A stretch of DNA of 64,000 nt from the NCBI GenBank assembly GCA_030035585.1, contig CM057474.1, positions 5,254,001-5,318,000 on the forward strand, read 5' to 3'. The position numbers were made by a program, and so were the translations under genes. Below, piece after piece: positions 43,958 through 55,198 of the stretch. Origin of the DNA: Dugong dugon. Taxonomy: Eukaryota; Chordata; Mammalia; Sirenia; Dugongidae. Below the pieces are notes generated by a model. That model had not been told where the DNA came from, did no database searches, and was given only the letters and a program-made list of their open reading frames with translations. The number at the start of each line of letters is the position of its first letter. The stretch's first letter is position 1.

Positions 43958-44685
43958 AGACCAAATAACCAGAAAAAAGAGAAATTAAAGCATAGCTCTT
44001 ATATATGCAGCCTATGTCCTGGGATACCCATCAGCTCTCTTTGAATTCCAATCCGTGTGTTAGTTCCTGGTCTCTTTTGATCCTGCCCTGAATCTATATC
44101 TCTGCAGTGGCAGGTATATAACTTCCAGGTCTTCTCTCCCCAGACATTTACTGAAAAAGCTCGTTACTCTCTGCAGTTGTGGTTAGTTCACACCTATCAC
44201 CACAGGTCTGGTTTCAGAATAGATGAACATGACTAATGTGTTACCCCTCATCCCCACCCCAACTGTAACCACGAACGGGCACTAGCAGAGTAGTATCAAA
44301 AACAGTTCTCTTTTTCATTGATCTGATGTGCTTCCAATGAACCCAGACTGTGGCAGGCCATCCTGTTTACCTAGAACCACTCACACAAGAATTGGGTAAC
44401 TTCAGCAAGGAAAACCAAAATTCACCTAGGCAAACAGGTAACTGTGATGTAGAAAAAAAAAACAGCACACAATGAGTAATATAATCTATTATAAGCGTTT
44501 GGAATAAAGCCTCCAGATATAACTGACTTTTGGGGTACAGCTGGGGAGTATGGAAGAGGATTTCAAAATCCCACTTGCCCTCAGTTAACCTCTACCTCGA
44601 GCTTCCTGCTAATGCTTTCTGCTGTATATCCAGTCCATTTTCTGCTTTCATGTAAGGAACTGAGAGTTTTGTCTCGGCTTCTTTC
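43956..44685. other. Unique sequence, nothing recognised
   Basis: No gene or repeat recognised. Confidence 0.5.
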
Positions 44686-44900
44686 TCTAGTTTCAACTGG
44701 GGGCAAGTTTGCTTCCCAGGGGAAATTTAGAAATGTCTGGAGACATTTTTGGTCATCACAACTAAGGGATACTACTGGCATCTAGTGGAGAGAGGCCAGG
44801 GATGTGGATAAACGTTTTATGATGCTCCTGATAGCCCTCCAAAATGAAAAATTATCTAATCTCAAATGTCAGTTGTGCTGAGGTTGGGAAATCCTGCTCT
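44686..44900 (+). mobile_element. MER5-type hAT-Charlie MITE
   Basis: TTTCAACTGGGGGCAAGTTT, AATGTCTGGAGACATTTTTG, GGTCATCACAACTAAGGGAT, ACTGGCATCTAGTGGAGAGA and GAGGTTGGGAAATCCTG follow MER5A from end to end. Confidence 0.9.
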
Positions 44901-45188
44901 AGGCCATCCCCTTTCAAGTGAGAAGTGAGACCACTATCGGAGAGCAGATTCGAGTCCTAAAAAAGGGGCCAGCAGTGCAAGGTGTAGGAAGTATATCCTA
45001 TTGTCTAAATTTTTGGGGTAAGTGCTTCCTCTAGTTTGACTATGAAGAAAAAAGAGAGGAGAATATTGATTTCTTTCTAAAAAAAGTTCTATAGAGAGCT
45101 CTAAATAGATCCAGTACTATGGACATATGTTTTTTTCCAAATGACAAATTATGATCAAGCCTAGATAGTTCTGGTAGGACCTTCTTAC

Positions 45189-45389
45189 CTGTCTTTCTGA
45201 TGACTTCTCATTTCTACTTTGCCTTGGAAGGCTGCTGGGTTTGCTGGCTGAGGTTCTTCCTGGGCTTCTGCAAGGTGTATGCCAATGAATACCCGGAGGC
45301 TCTTGTCCTGTAATTTGTTCTTCACCAACCTGTGGATGCTTCATCACCATCTCTGGTGGTTGACACAAAATCCTTCTTTCAGTATTAAA
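45189..45389 (-). other. Candidate 67-codon exon, unproven
   Basis: On the minus strand the segment is preceded by AAATTTCTTTTCAG and followed by GTAAGAAGG, strong acceptor and donor matches. It is 201 nt, open in one frame, and phase 0 at both ends: it starts FNTERRILCQPPEMVMKHPQ and ends SRNEKSSERQ. The composition is protein-like (charged and polar, few repeats). I do not recognise the protein. Splice-like borders and a 100-codon open frame can co-occur by chance in 64 kb, so confidence is low. If real, it would be an internal exon of a minus-strand gene. Confidence 0.3.
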
Positions 45390-45530
45390 CTGAAAAGAAA
45401 TTTTTCCACATTGTTCCTGCATTCAATGGAAGGCAAGGCTAAATCAATAATAAATATCCAGGGTCATTTGTAGTTGTCCTCCCAGGAGTTTGAAAAGTGT
45501 GAAGAATTGAATGGATGTGCCTGCAGAAAC

Positions 45531-45760
45531 AAAATCTCTTAGGAATATCAATGTATTTTGAAAAAGCACCAGTATACGATCATTCTCCTAAAAGGCTGCA
45601 GACCTCTTTATCTAAAAAGCATTCCAGAGGATTAGGGATCCATAGTGTATCTTTGGAAAATTATTTAATGAAAAAGGAAGCTGAAATTGAGGAAATAATT
45701 ATGAGCTATGCAGAAAATTGTAGAAGTGATGATGGCATGCTAGTTGGAATAAGTTTATTT
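45531..45760 (+). other. Protein-like open frame, unproven
   Basis: A plus-strand frame preceded by GATGTGCCTGCAG (acceptor-like) reads KQNLLGISMYFEKAPVYDHS then SLENYLMKKEAEIEEIIMSY. It looks helical and charged near its end. No donor site follows convincingly, and the frame runs on into L1 sequence at 45843. No family recognised. It is on the opposite strand to the candidate at 45189-45389, so at most one is likely to be real. Confidence 0.2.
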
Positions 45761-45842
45761 GTATATTTTATTGTGTTCTCACTGCATACTGAGCCTTGTG
45801 CAATGTTTTACCATTGTCTCCACTCAAGAAGCTTTCTTTTTT

Positions 45843-46160
45843 TTAAATTTTCTTATTGTACTTTAGATAAACGTTTACAGAACAAATAGTTTTGCATTAA
45901 ATAGTCAGTACACATATTGTTTTATGACATTGGTTAACAACCCCACCACATGTCAACACTGTCCCTTCTCAACCTTGGAGGACCTTTTTCTTGGTGAAAT
46001 ATACATAACCAAAGTTACACCATTTCAAAAGTTTCCACATGTACAATTCAGTAACATCGATTACATTCTTCCAGTTGTGCTGCTATTCTCGCTGTCCTTT
46101 TCCAAATTATTCCATCACCGTTATCTTCAACTCACTGTCCCCTAGGCTTCCCATCAAACC
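45843..46160 (-). mobile_element. Two abutting L1 3' ends
   Basis: 45843-45985 is a reversed L1 3' UTR like that at 36672 (TAGATAAACGTTTACAGAAC, GACATTGGTTAACAACCCCA). 45990-46160 is an older type like that at 4250 (GTGAAATATACATAACCAAA, AATTCAGTAACATCGATTAC). Confidence 0.75.
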
Positions 46161-46977
46161 TTTTGAGTTGCTGTTGTCAATTTGATCTCACATAGATAAT
46201 TCTTTTTTTTAAAGAAGATTTATTAAACAGTAGAAGAATTTTAAAATGAAATATAGAAAGATATACACTACCTATGGTTCCAGGTATGATAGAGCCTGTG
46301 TAAAAACCGTCTGTGTGTATGTGTTTTTTCTTCATATTCAAAACTCTTATAATTGTGTATATGTCCATGTTTATCATAATCAAACATTTTGAACACCTTT
46401 TTTTGTGTTTATCACTATTCGAGGAACTGGAAATATACATTTACTTGAGAAAATTTCATTTATTCTGAAGCTTCCTTAGTTTCTAAGGTGCAATTGAGAA
46501 ATTTTGCTAATGCTCAGGGAAGAGGAGTTACATGGAAACAAGCTGAAGAATGTGAAATTGACCTGCCTAGCTTTACAATCAGGAAGTGCAAACTCATGTT
46601 CTTTTCTTAAACTAATAGAAATAGCTTGGTGGACATAGCCTTGAGGAATATTGTGACCTGGACATCATTGATCAATGGGGAAGGGCGGAAAGCTGAGACC
46701 CACTAGAGGAAGCCACCCCAGTTGGACTGGCCACCAAGAGGTTGTGTACGGTATGGCCTAGGACATCGACAGTGTTATAGCTACAGTTAAGGCAAGTTTA
46801 TCTTTTCATGTGCCCGGTTCATGCCTGGCTTATGCCAATTGTTATCAATTGTGATTATTGCTATTGTAATAAATTTTATTAATTGCAGTAACTGTTATTA
46901 ATCATAATTACTAATAAGGTCATCTTTTATTTTCAGAAGTGACCTAGTTTGGACAACAAATAATATTCTCCCATAAT
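46161..46977. other. Unique sequence, nothing recognised
   Basis: AT-rich in part. No gene or repeat recognised. Confidence 0.5.
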
Positions 46978-47225
46978 TAAAGTGGAAAGAATGTAAGATT
47001 TGGAACAAACTCAATCTAGGTTGTAATCTGAGCTTTGATGTTTGCCACGTAGGTGGCCTAGGGCTAGTTACATAATTTCTTTTAGCTGCCATCTTTTTAT
47101 GAATAAAATGGAGATAATTATTCCATCAAGAGTTGTTGAAAGGCTTACATGAATGTAAATTATCCAGCTGAGCACCTGGCATATGGTAGACACTCAGTAA
47201 ACCATAGCTCTTTTTGCTATTCTGA
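46978..47225 (+). mobile_element. MIR SINE
   Basis: CTAGGTTGTAATCTGAGCTT, GGGCTAGTTACATAATTTCT, ATGAATAAAATGGAGATAAT and GAGCACCTGGCATATGGTAG then ACACTCAGTAAACC follow MIR in forward order. Confidence 0.85.
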
Positions 47226-47393
47226 TTGGTATTTTTATCTAAAAAGTTTAATTCAAAGAGAGGAACAAGATAACACAAACCCAGATAAGAGGTTATGTTT
47301 GAAGAGAGATTCTAAATTCTCTACCTCCAGGGAATAGGAAGTGGTCAGCAGTCATGAGCGCGGAAGGACAGGGCCCAGTTCCCCGTGGGAATA

Positions 47394-47909
47394 TGTCTTA
47401 GTCATCTAGTAGATATAACAGAAATACCACAAATGAATGGCTTTAACAAAGAGAAATTTATTCTTTCACAGTCTAGGAGGCTAGAAGTCTGAACTCAGGG
47501 TGCCAGCTTCAGGGGAAAGCTTTCTCTTTTTGTCGGCTCTGGGGAGAGCTCTTTGTCATCAATCACCCCCAGTCGGGTAGCTTCTCAGTGCAGGGATCCA
47601 GGGTCCAAAGGACGCGCTATTCTCCTGGCTCTTGATTCTTGGTGGTATGAGGTCCCCCTCTCTTTCTGCTGGCTTCTCTCATGTCTCAAAAGAGATTGAC
47701 TTAAAACACAACCTAATCTTGTATGTTGAGTACTGCCTCATTAACATAACTACTGTTAATCCCACCTCATTAACACCATAGAGGTAGGATTTACAACACA
47801 TAGGAAAATCACATCAGATGACAAAATGGTGGACAATCACACAGTACTGGAAATCATGGCCTGGCCAAGTTGACGCATGTTTTAGGGGGACTCAATTCAA
47901 TCCATGACA
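47394..47909 (-). mobile_element. Solo LTR, MaLR (MLT1/MST-like)
   Basis: Reversed copy of the family at 7075-7579: TGTCTTAGTCATCTAGTAGA, AACAAAGAGAAATTTATTCT (AATAAA complement), GGTATGAGGTCCCCCTCTCT, ending in CCATGACA. No retroviral genes. The 5-bp flanks (GAATA, GAAAG) agree only partly. Confidence 0.85.
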
Positions 47910-48491
47910 GAAAGCCTGGTAGAATCCGAGACAGGTGGCTACAAACCCATTCAAATAAGCTTGTTCAAAGATAGGACATAGATCTTATTGCAGAAGTGTG
48001 CCAGAAGCCCAGATACACGGGCCAAGCAAGTGTAGAGAATTGCAGAAGAGAGTCGCCACTGCAGGGCTCAGGATGCAGCAGGATGTAGCACCTGGCACAC
48101 CAGATACCAGAGTTACAGGATCATTACGTATTCCAATCTCCACCCCGTAATGGACTACGGCTTCTAATGGATTCCCTGATCTGTTCCAGATTGACACAGG
48201 AGCTAGGTGGTTTGAGTGCACAGCCTATAAGCTAATTTTTTCCCCCAGTTGAATAGTGTGTTTTACATTTTGGAGAGAATAAAAACATTTTCATAGCAGA
48301 ATTGCTTCAGAGCTTGACCAAATTACATGACATTCGAAGGCTTGTGTAATAGACTGTAACATATCACACTGACGGTGTGTATAAATAAATTCTGTTGAAA
48401 TAACCCTGCTGTTTCAAGAAACAAAAATAGGCTAATCTTTTATAAAATAAAGTAGCATTTTGTGGGAGTGTTAGTTTTACAAGCACCTATG
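47910..48491. other. Unique sequence, nothing recognised
   Basis: No gene or repeat recognised. Confidence 0.5.
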
Positions 48492-48499
48492 GTAACAGA

Positions 48500-48714
48500 G
48501 TCCCTGGGTGGTGCAAACAATTACGTTCTTTGCTTCTAACTGAGAGGTTGGTGGTTTGAATCTACTCAGAGGCACCTTGGAAGAAAGTCCTGGAAACCTA
48601 TTTCCAAAAAGTCAGCCATTGAAAACTGTGAAGCACGGTTCTGCTCTGACACACATGGGGTCACCATAAGTTAGAATCAACTAGACAGCAGCTGGTTTAT
48701 TTATCGTATTGATA
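48500..48714 (+). mobile_element. Afrotherian SINE, type II (composite)
   Basis: GAGTCCCTGGGTGGTGCAAA head, GAAGAAAGTCCTGGAAACCT with AGTCAGCCATTGAAAACTGT (RTE-5'-like block), and GGGTCACCATAAGTTAGAAT tail. GTAACAGA flanks at 48492-48499 and 48715-48722. Confidence 0.92.
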
Positions 48715-48819
48715 GTAACAGAATTCTAATCCCCTCCTGTTTGAGTGGAACTAGTGGATATGATGAAATATTACTCCTATTATTATGTTATATGGCAAAA
48801 GGAGTTTTGAAGCTATAAT

Positions 48820-49262
48820 TAAGGTCCCTAATCAGTTGACTTTGAGTTAATAAAAAATTACTCTGAGTGTGACTGATCTAATCAAGTGGGCTATTAAAAG
48901 AGGTAACAGGGGTTCAAGGTAGGAGAGTCTTCTGTCCTTGCAGAGAAGGCCATGGGACAGGGGACAGTAGGTGGCCTGTTGGGGCTGAGAACTGCCCCTG
49001 CTTAACAGCTAATAAAACAGGACCCTCAATCCTACAACTGCAAGGAGCTAAATTCTGGCAACAACATGAATCTGTTTGCAGGAAGATCCCAAGCTTCAGG
49101 GGAGACTGCAGCTCCAGTGCACACCTTGATTTCACCCTGGTGGGACCTTGAGCAGAGAATCCAATTGCAACTGTGCCCTGGTCTTCTGAAGCTGTGAGGT
49201 AATGAGTAAGTGTCACTAAGTTTGTGATAATTTGTGACACACCAGTAGAAAGCTAATACATC
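48820..49262 (+). mobile_element. LTR, MaLR/MLT1-type, worn
   Basis: CTAATCAGTTGACTTTGAGT, GAGTGTGACTGATCTAATCA then AGTGGGC, CAATCCTACAACTGCAAGGA, CAGTGCACACCTTGATTTCA, and an end CACTAAGTTTGTGATAATTT followed by CAGTAGAAAGCTAATAC follow MLT1-like order. Non-coding. Confidence 0.7.
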
Positions 49263-49724
49263 TATTACACAAGTTTTGCTATCAATTTTAGATTTAATAG
49301 TATGTGAAGCCAAGTTTGAAACTGAATGCAAATTTTTAGTTTCTGGTCCACAGACTTGGGATTTGGCCAACTTATTTGGAACTGAAAAGTTTAATGAGAG
49401 ATTATTCCACGTCTGACCAAACTTTTAAACTTAAAATTAGTTCTGAAACCTGAAGTTAGCTATATTTAGGTTATTTTTCAAAAAAAATTCCTGGATCACT
49501 TAAAGAGTGAATTTAGAGAATTTGTTCAAGATACTTTCTTTAGAAGCTTTTGTTCCAAGATTTGTGGTCCTTCATGGGCTATATGTTTTATGCTTGTTAA
49601 ATACTGAGCATACTTCTGAGCAATCTAGATTTAAAATTAATAGTAAAACTTGTGAAACAGATGTATAGCTATCTGGGCACTTCAAAACATTTCATGTATT
49701 AGAAAAAAGTCCTTTTGCAATGTC
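49263..49724. other. Unique sequence, nothing recognised
   Basis: No gene or repeat recognised. Confidence 0.5.
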
Positions 49725-49735
49725 TTTTATTCACC

Positions 49736-49938
49736 TATTATTGTTAGTTGTCGTTGAAGTGATTCTGACTCACGGCGACCCCATGTGTGCAGAGTAGAAC
49801 TGCGCTCCGTAGGGTTTTCAAAGGTTGTGACCTTTTAGAAGCAGATCACCAGGCCTATCTTCAGAGGGCCTCTGGGTGGGTTTGAAGCTCCACGCTTTCT
49901 GCTAATAGTGAAGCACTTAACCATTTGCACTACCCAGG
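49736..49938 (-). mobile_element. Afrotherian SINE, type II (composite)
   Basis: Reversed copy starting ATTGTTAGTTGTCGTTGAAG, with CGTAGGGTTTTCAAAGG, the block GATCACCAGGCCTATCTTCA, and CACTACCCAGG. A perfect 11-bp duplication TTTTATTCACC flanks it at 49725-49735 and 49939-49949. Confidence 0.95.
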
Positions 49939-49949
49939 TTTTATTCACC

Positions 49950-51744
49950 AAACCTTTGTTAATCAGAATCAGTGCAAGGCTAAAACACAATAAGATGTAC
50001 ATCTCTTCTTGGTGGGTGAATAGCACACATCTATTTTAACCTAGATCATAGATATTTTAAAAGAGGTACTGAAGTCTGAAAAACTAAATGTCTAACCATG
50101 TAAGAAGATGAATTTGTTGACTTTTTGTCATCAAAGCTTTTTGTTTTGCCATATGCTACCTGTTGTTGGTGCTTATTTATATTTTCTGAGATTTGAGATT
50201 GTCATGTTTTTCAAATTAATTGCAGCGTTTTATTTTGTATATCTTCTGCAGAAGACCATTACATAAGAGGAATTTATTCTGGGTTTACATCTTTTGGGGT
50301 GATTCAGTAGGGAAATATAGAAGGTGTAATAGAGGCCCTTCACATCTGAAGTATGTTACTGTGACATTCATTTGAAATTTTCATTTTTCTACAGTGATCA
50401 GGAATAAGCCAAGATTTGCAACCACCCAGGTAATGGGGCGATACCTGGTGGGAATGTCTCTCGCCTTGGACAGGTATGCTTGGTGCTTTGCTTTGGTTTC
50501 CTGCTAACTTGGTAGGGAATGGAGGGGCAATTGTTTCACCTTTGACACGTCACATGCCTTTCTCCCTTTTGCAAATGTCTTTCTGTCAAAGAGACCCGTT
50601 GACATTCAGCACCCTTCAAAACGATCTTAGCCCCTTTAGAACTTCAGAGTAAATGTTTGAACTAAGAGGAGAAGAAGAAAATTGTTGAAATAGTGAAGAT
50701 AAGATTGTGTATGACTGAACTTGACAAAATGACGGTTGATTAGCTCTGAGGTTTTTATGCATTTGGGAAAAATTGCAGTGGTTCAGATTGTTTTAATGAT
50801 CTATTGTTTGAAATCAACAATAGAAGTGTGTCCTCGAAAAAATATTTTCTCCCTTTTGCTTCCATTGTCTTAGACTCAGAAGCAACACGTGAAAAGCCTG
50901 ATGTACAATTTTGTCAGCAATGGTCTTTAAAGGAAATTGATTTTTTCTCCCTTTCCTCTCCCCTAAAGCCACTTTCTCTACAAAAGCTCTCAGAAAACGA
51001 ATATTTATTGAGGCTTCCAGTGGGTTCCATTAGTCGGACTGTACCTTGAGGTTTACTAATGAGGCCAGGCTGTGTTTGCTGTTATTAATGATGATTTGAA
51101 AGAATGCTTTAATAATCTCTTTGTATTGATTGTGGTTGCTTTTCTTAGTGCTTAAGCAGTAACTATACTGTAGGCTATCTTTCTTCTAGAGTCTTTCTGT
51201 AATCCTTGACATTTTGTTGTTGATGGTCATTCTACTTTGGCAGAAATGTGGAGGAAATTAGCTTTCCTGCTTGTCATTTAGGGGAAAATGATTTATTGAT
51301 CTTTACGTTTACTTCAGCTCACCCCACCTCCCTGCACACTGCAGAGGTTGCCAGGCTTTCTTTTGCAGAGAGTAACACAATCTTGGATCACAACTAAGTG
51401 CATCTTGTAATGGCAATGCTCCTCCTTTTCTTTGGAGTTTAGGCTACTTCTTTTTGTAAATATACTGTATTATTACACACAACCTGATTTGTGTTTATGT
51501 TAACCCATGCTTAGAGTTAGATGCTAATTCATTCCTTACACTTGAGCATTTTTGCCTCTTTTCATGTGGTTATTTGTTTTGTTTGTTTCTAACTCAGCCA
51601 CGTTTGGCAGAGAATGAAACTCTTTGAACACCCACAGAGTCTGAGTCACCTCAGGCTTTGGCTAATCTTCTGGTGAAATAACTTTGGCAGAGCATGAGTT
51701 TGAGCTTCACTAGCTATCTTTCACCAGGGATGATACTTTCTCCT
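49950..51744. other. Largest repeat-free block in the right half
   Basis: About 1.8 kb without a recognisable transposable element. Near 50395-50475 TTTTTCTACAG is followed by two possible donors (CACCCAG|GTAATG, TGGACAG|GTATGC), which could be a non-coding exon or chance. The open frame at 50804-51049 resembles no family. Confidence 0.4.
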
Positions 51745-51945
51745 GTGACATAGTGGATAGCATGTGTCCTTTGGACTAGATAGACCAGGGTCAGAAAACA
51801 CAATTTCGCCCCTCCTGGTTGTGTGACCTTGAGTAGGTTACTTAAGCTCCAGTTTCCTATTTGTCAAATGCCCATCATATTCCTTATCTCTCAGGCTTCT
51901 TATAAAGTTTAAATACAATTAATGTAAGTAAAACATATGTAATGT
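51745..51945 (+). mobile_element. MIR SINE
   Basis: ACATAGTGGATAGCATGTGT, CTGGTTGTGTGACCTTGAGT, AGGTTACTTAAGCTCCAGTT and TTATCTCTCAGGCTTCTTAT follow forward MIR. Confidence 0.85.
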
Positions 51946-51960
51946 AATATATATACACTA

Positions 51961-52180
51961 AAAAAAAAAAAAAAAAAACAAAACCCAAACAATTGCCATT
52001 GGTCGACTCATGGCGATCCCATGTGTTGCAGAGTAGAGCTTCTCCATAGAAGTTTTCAAGGCTGTGGTGTTTCAGAAGCAGATTCCCAGGCCTTTCTTCT
52101 GAGACACCTCTGGGTGGATTTGAACTGCCAACCTTTTGTTAGTAGTCAAGCGCTTAACTGTTTGTGCTACCCAGGGACTC
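51961..52180 (-). mobile_element. Afrotherian SINE, type II (composite)
   Basis: Starts with an A run, then CAAACAATTGCCATTGG, GTGTTTCAGAAGCAGATTCC, CACCTCTGGGTGGATTTGAA and GTGCTACCCAGGGACTC. It lies about 30 bases from an oppositely oriented SINE. Confidence 0.92.
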
Positions 52181-52210
52181 TCTCTCTATATACGTATGTA
52201 TGTATATAGA

Positions 52211-52384
52211 TGTGGCACAGTGGCACAGTAGTTAAGAGCTATAGCTGCTAACCAAAAGGTCAACAGTTCGAATCTACCAGCCACTCCTTGGAAACACTAT
52301 GGGGCAGTTCTACTCTGTCCTATAGGGGCGCTATGAGTCGGAGTCCACTCAAAAACAACAGGTGATAGCAGCAGGTGTTTTTTG
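52211..52384 (+). mobile_element. Afrotherian SINE, type I
   Basis: TGTGGCACAGTGGCACAGTA (a short duplication of GTGGCACA in the head), B box ACAGTTCGAATC, body CCTTGGAAACACTATGGGGC, tail GGCGCTATGAGTCGGAGTCC. It forms an inverted pair with 51961-52180. Confidence 0.92.
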
Positions 52385-53209
52385 GGGATATAATATGGAT
52401 AATCAACATAAAACATTGTTCATAATACATAGTAAACCCTCAAATGTATATTTCTAAGTGTACATTCCTCATTTTCATTTTCCTACCCTTTCATAAAAGC
52501 AGTAACAAAAAGCACCATATACAACCTTATAGAAATTGTTTAATGTGCAGGTATGTGGTAGGTTCTCACGTGCTCCACTTACTCTCTCTTGATGAAAGTA
52601 AATGAAGAAAAAAATATATATATAATGTTGTAATTTCTTATTAGTAGTTAGACCATTAGAGTATTATTATCACACTGGATTTATTTACAACATCACACTT
52701 TTCTTTAGGAAGAACTGAATACTGGAGATGCATCTAAAATGTTAAATTCTTTATAATCTCCAAGAAGAGAGGGAATGATGTGCATTTTTTTATTTTTTAT
52801 GTACACATTTTCTTAATGGCAGAAGCAGAGTTGGATTGATTATTAGTCCTCTGAAATGTCTACTGATGATCATTTATAATAAACTATGATCAATGAGGAT
52901 GGGGAGGGATGGCTGGAAAATGAATTCAGTACCAGCCAATTAAGGAGTGAATTCCCAAGCAAGTCACACGTTTAAAAAAATAAAATCACAACAGTTACTT
53001 TTAGCTCATAAATAATAGAATTCTTAAAATTATTTGACTATTCGTTGTTGAGTAATAAGTACTCATGCATTATACTAAGCAGCCTTGCTTTAAAACTGAA
53101 TGAAGATCAAGGAATGATTCGAGGACACCTACATATGTAAGGGAGAGAGGAGATCTGAAGAACACTGAGTGGGTGAAAGATAAGTAGACTTCTCCTCTGA
53201 AGCTGTGAA
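52385..53209. other. Unique AT-rich sequence
   Basis: No gene or repeat recognised. A short TA run lies near 52614-52624. Confidence 0.5.
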
Positions 53210-53420
53210 CCCAAGATGGAGCGCCGAGGGGTGACGCACGGAGGGCGGGGTCATGAAGTCTGCTGTTGAAGCTGCGAGCGGAGCAGAGGTGCACGCTGCC
53301 ATTAGCCAGTCACGGCACGGGGGTTGCAATGCTCGCTCCCTTTCCCATCCCACGTGATACGTCAAATGTCGGCCCTTGACAGAAGGCGTCTGGAAAGCGT
53401 GTGGACTGTGCGGGAGGCAT
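53210..53420. promoter_or_regulatory. CpG-rich, promoter-like patch
   Basis: About 17 CpGs in 200 bases within a CpG-poor window. It contains a GC box (GGGCGGGG, 53244-53251), an E-box in CCCACGTGATAC (53350-53361) running into a CRE-like TACGTCAA, and a CAAGATGGAG word resembling a YY1 site. Direction and function are inferred. It could be a weak promoter or the CpG-rich 5' part of a retrocopied gene. Open frames follow on the plus strand. Confidence 0.4.
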
Positions 53421-53878
53421 ATTGGAATCTAAAGAATTGGTCTCCTCTGACCAGGAAACTAGAAAGTGTCTTGAGGATAGCAACATGGAAGAGCTAGGAA
53501 GGCAGATGGTTTCAGCTCCAATCAGCCAAGAGCTGCTGATTCCTGTCTTTATTAGGACTTCAGAGCGCTGTACAGTGGCTTAAAAGGAAAATTACTCATA
53601 CCTCTGAAGGGCTTATTAATTTAGTGGATCTATGTACAAACTTCTTAAAATTTGGAAAGATTATGTATCATTCTTTTAAGCTCCTTTTTAAAAGAAAGGG
53701 ACAAAACAGAAGTGAATCTGAAAAAGAACTCTCTACCATGCCAAACCCAGGAATAACATATGCTTATTTGGACAAAGGAAGCCACGGAATACCTCATCTG
53801 ACTCACATTCAAGGTGGATCCGAAACTAAACTAGAGATGTTCAGGCAACGTTCCCTTCTGTGGAATGCTTTCTGCTAG
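53401..53878 (+). other. Decayed protein-like frames downstream of the CpG patch
   Basis: Frame one (53401-53583, 60 codons) reads GGILESKELVSSDQETRKCL and ends at a stop. Another frame, open from a TGA near 53538 to 53878, reads LQSAVQWLKRKITHTSEGLI then LVDLCTNFLKFGKIMYHSFK. A single frameshift near 53545 would join them, which suggests a decayed coding copy. I do not recognise the protein. Confidence 0.3.
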
Positions 53879-53880
53879 CA

Positions 53881-55191
53881 GAAATTTAAAACATCAGTTT
53901 TTGATGATTAAAAGCTACCTGAAGATATGCACTGTGTATTACCCGCCTACCTTCACCTGCTGTCTAATCACTTGTGCCAATCACAGTGCTCTGCCTGGAT
54001 AGGCACTCAGTCAAGTGTGTGCAGAATACAGTGCGTGAGAAGCACAGTATCAGGGCAGTGATCCAGATGCATCTGTTCCAGACCAGCAGCTTGGTTTTCA
54101 GAAGTAAAAGAGCACTCAGTTTTTCAGAAATAAGAGTACAAAATAGAGAAGCCCATTTGTTTGGGTTTTGGTGATCAAAAGAAGACATATAGCCCCGTGC
54201 TTCTATATTTCTTACCTTGGGGAAAAGGAGCCAGGAGGGACTGTTCCGTTGTCTATACCTGTTAATGCAGGAAGAGGCACTGACACTGGTGGTTTCAGAC
54301 ACTCTGGTTACCACCTGACAGTTGCTGGACCTTCACAGCTACTTACCCCAGAGAGGAAATGAAAGAGATGGGTTGGGAGGCATCTGGTCTCCAGAAGTTT
54401 GTGAGCTACCACTCCCTGGCTCTGCTCACCTAATTTAGTGTGGAGAGTTTGTGGTTTTATTTTTCCACTTTCTTGATGTCAGAGATCGAAGTCAGATTGA
54501 AGATTTGCCAGCTTCTAACTAAGACTTGTGCAGAAACCTGGGAACAGCCCCAGATTTGACAGTACATCCATTATTGTTTGTAAGCAATTCTCAGACTTTC
54601 CACTTTTGGAATTTATTTGCATTTTAAAAACTCGTCTAACAAATTTTCTTCTCTTCCTTCAAGTTTCTCAACAGGGAACTTGTGAGGTTTCTATGTATCT
54701 TTCCAAAAGATCCTCATTATATTCTCTTGACCCTCTTCTTATTTGTCCCAACTGTGACCTCTGACCTGATAAACACATTTGATGCACAAAAGAAAATATC
54801 AAAAGTGAATTTTCAGTGATTCAATCTTCTCCTACCTCAGGTTAATATATGTTTATATTTAAAAACATCACAGAATTTCAGTTCATATTAGACAGCAGTA
54901 GGGTACGGAAACAGTATAAGAACAGAGTCATCTTTGGAGTGTGAAAAAAAGCTATTTAAAATTAATTTTACCCCATTAAAATAATTTTGAATAAGATAGG
55001 AATTTTCACAAGCTGTTCCACCCCAACATTTCCCACCAGCGTTTCAAAAATGGATATAATTCTTGCTAGGAATAAGGAATTTTTTTAGCCCCATCAAGAA
55101 ACTGGTGCAGTAATCCTAACTAGATAGCCACATAATGATTATGTCCATCACTGATGGTGTAGCTTTTCCTGAAGACATTTCCACTCTTCTT
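53881..55191. other. Unique sequence, about 1.3 kb
   Basis: No recognised repeat. Minus-strand 54216-54258 is a 43-nt segment with acceptor- and donor-like borders (CATTAACAG, GTAAGAAAT), probably coincidental. Confidence 0.45.
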
Positions 55192-55198
55192 CCTTGTT

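Noticed and set aside
54216-54258. 43-nt segment with splice-like borders on the minus strand
   Set aside because: Good words at both ends, but short, with no recognised protein and no phase support. Expected by chance at this scale.
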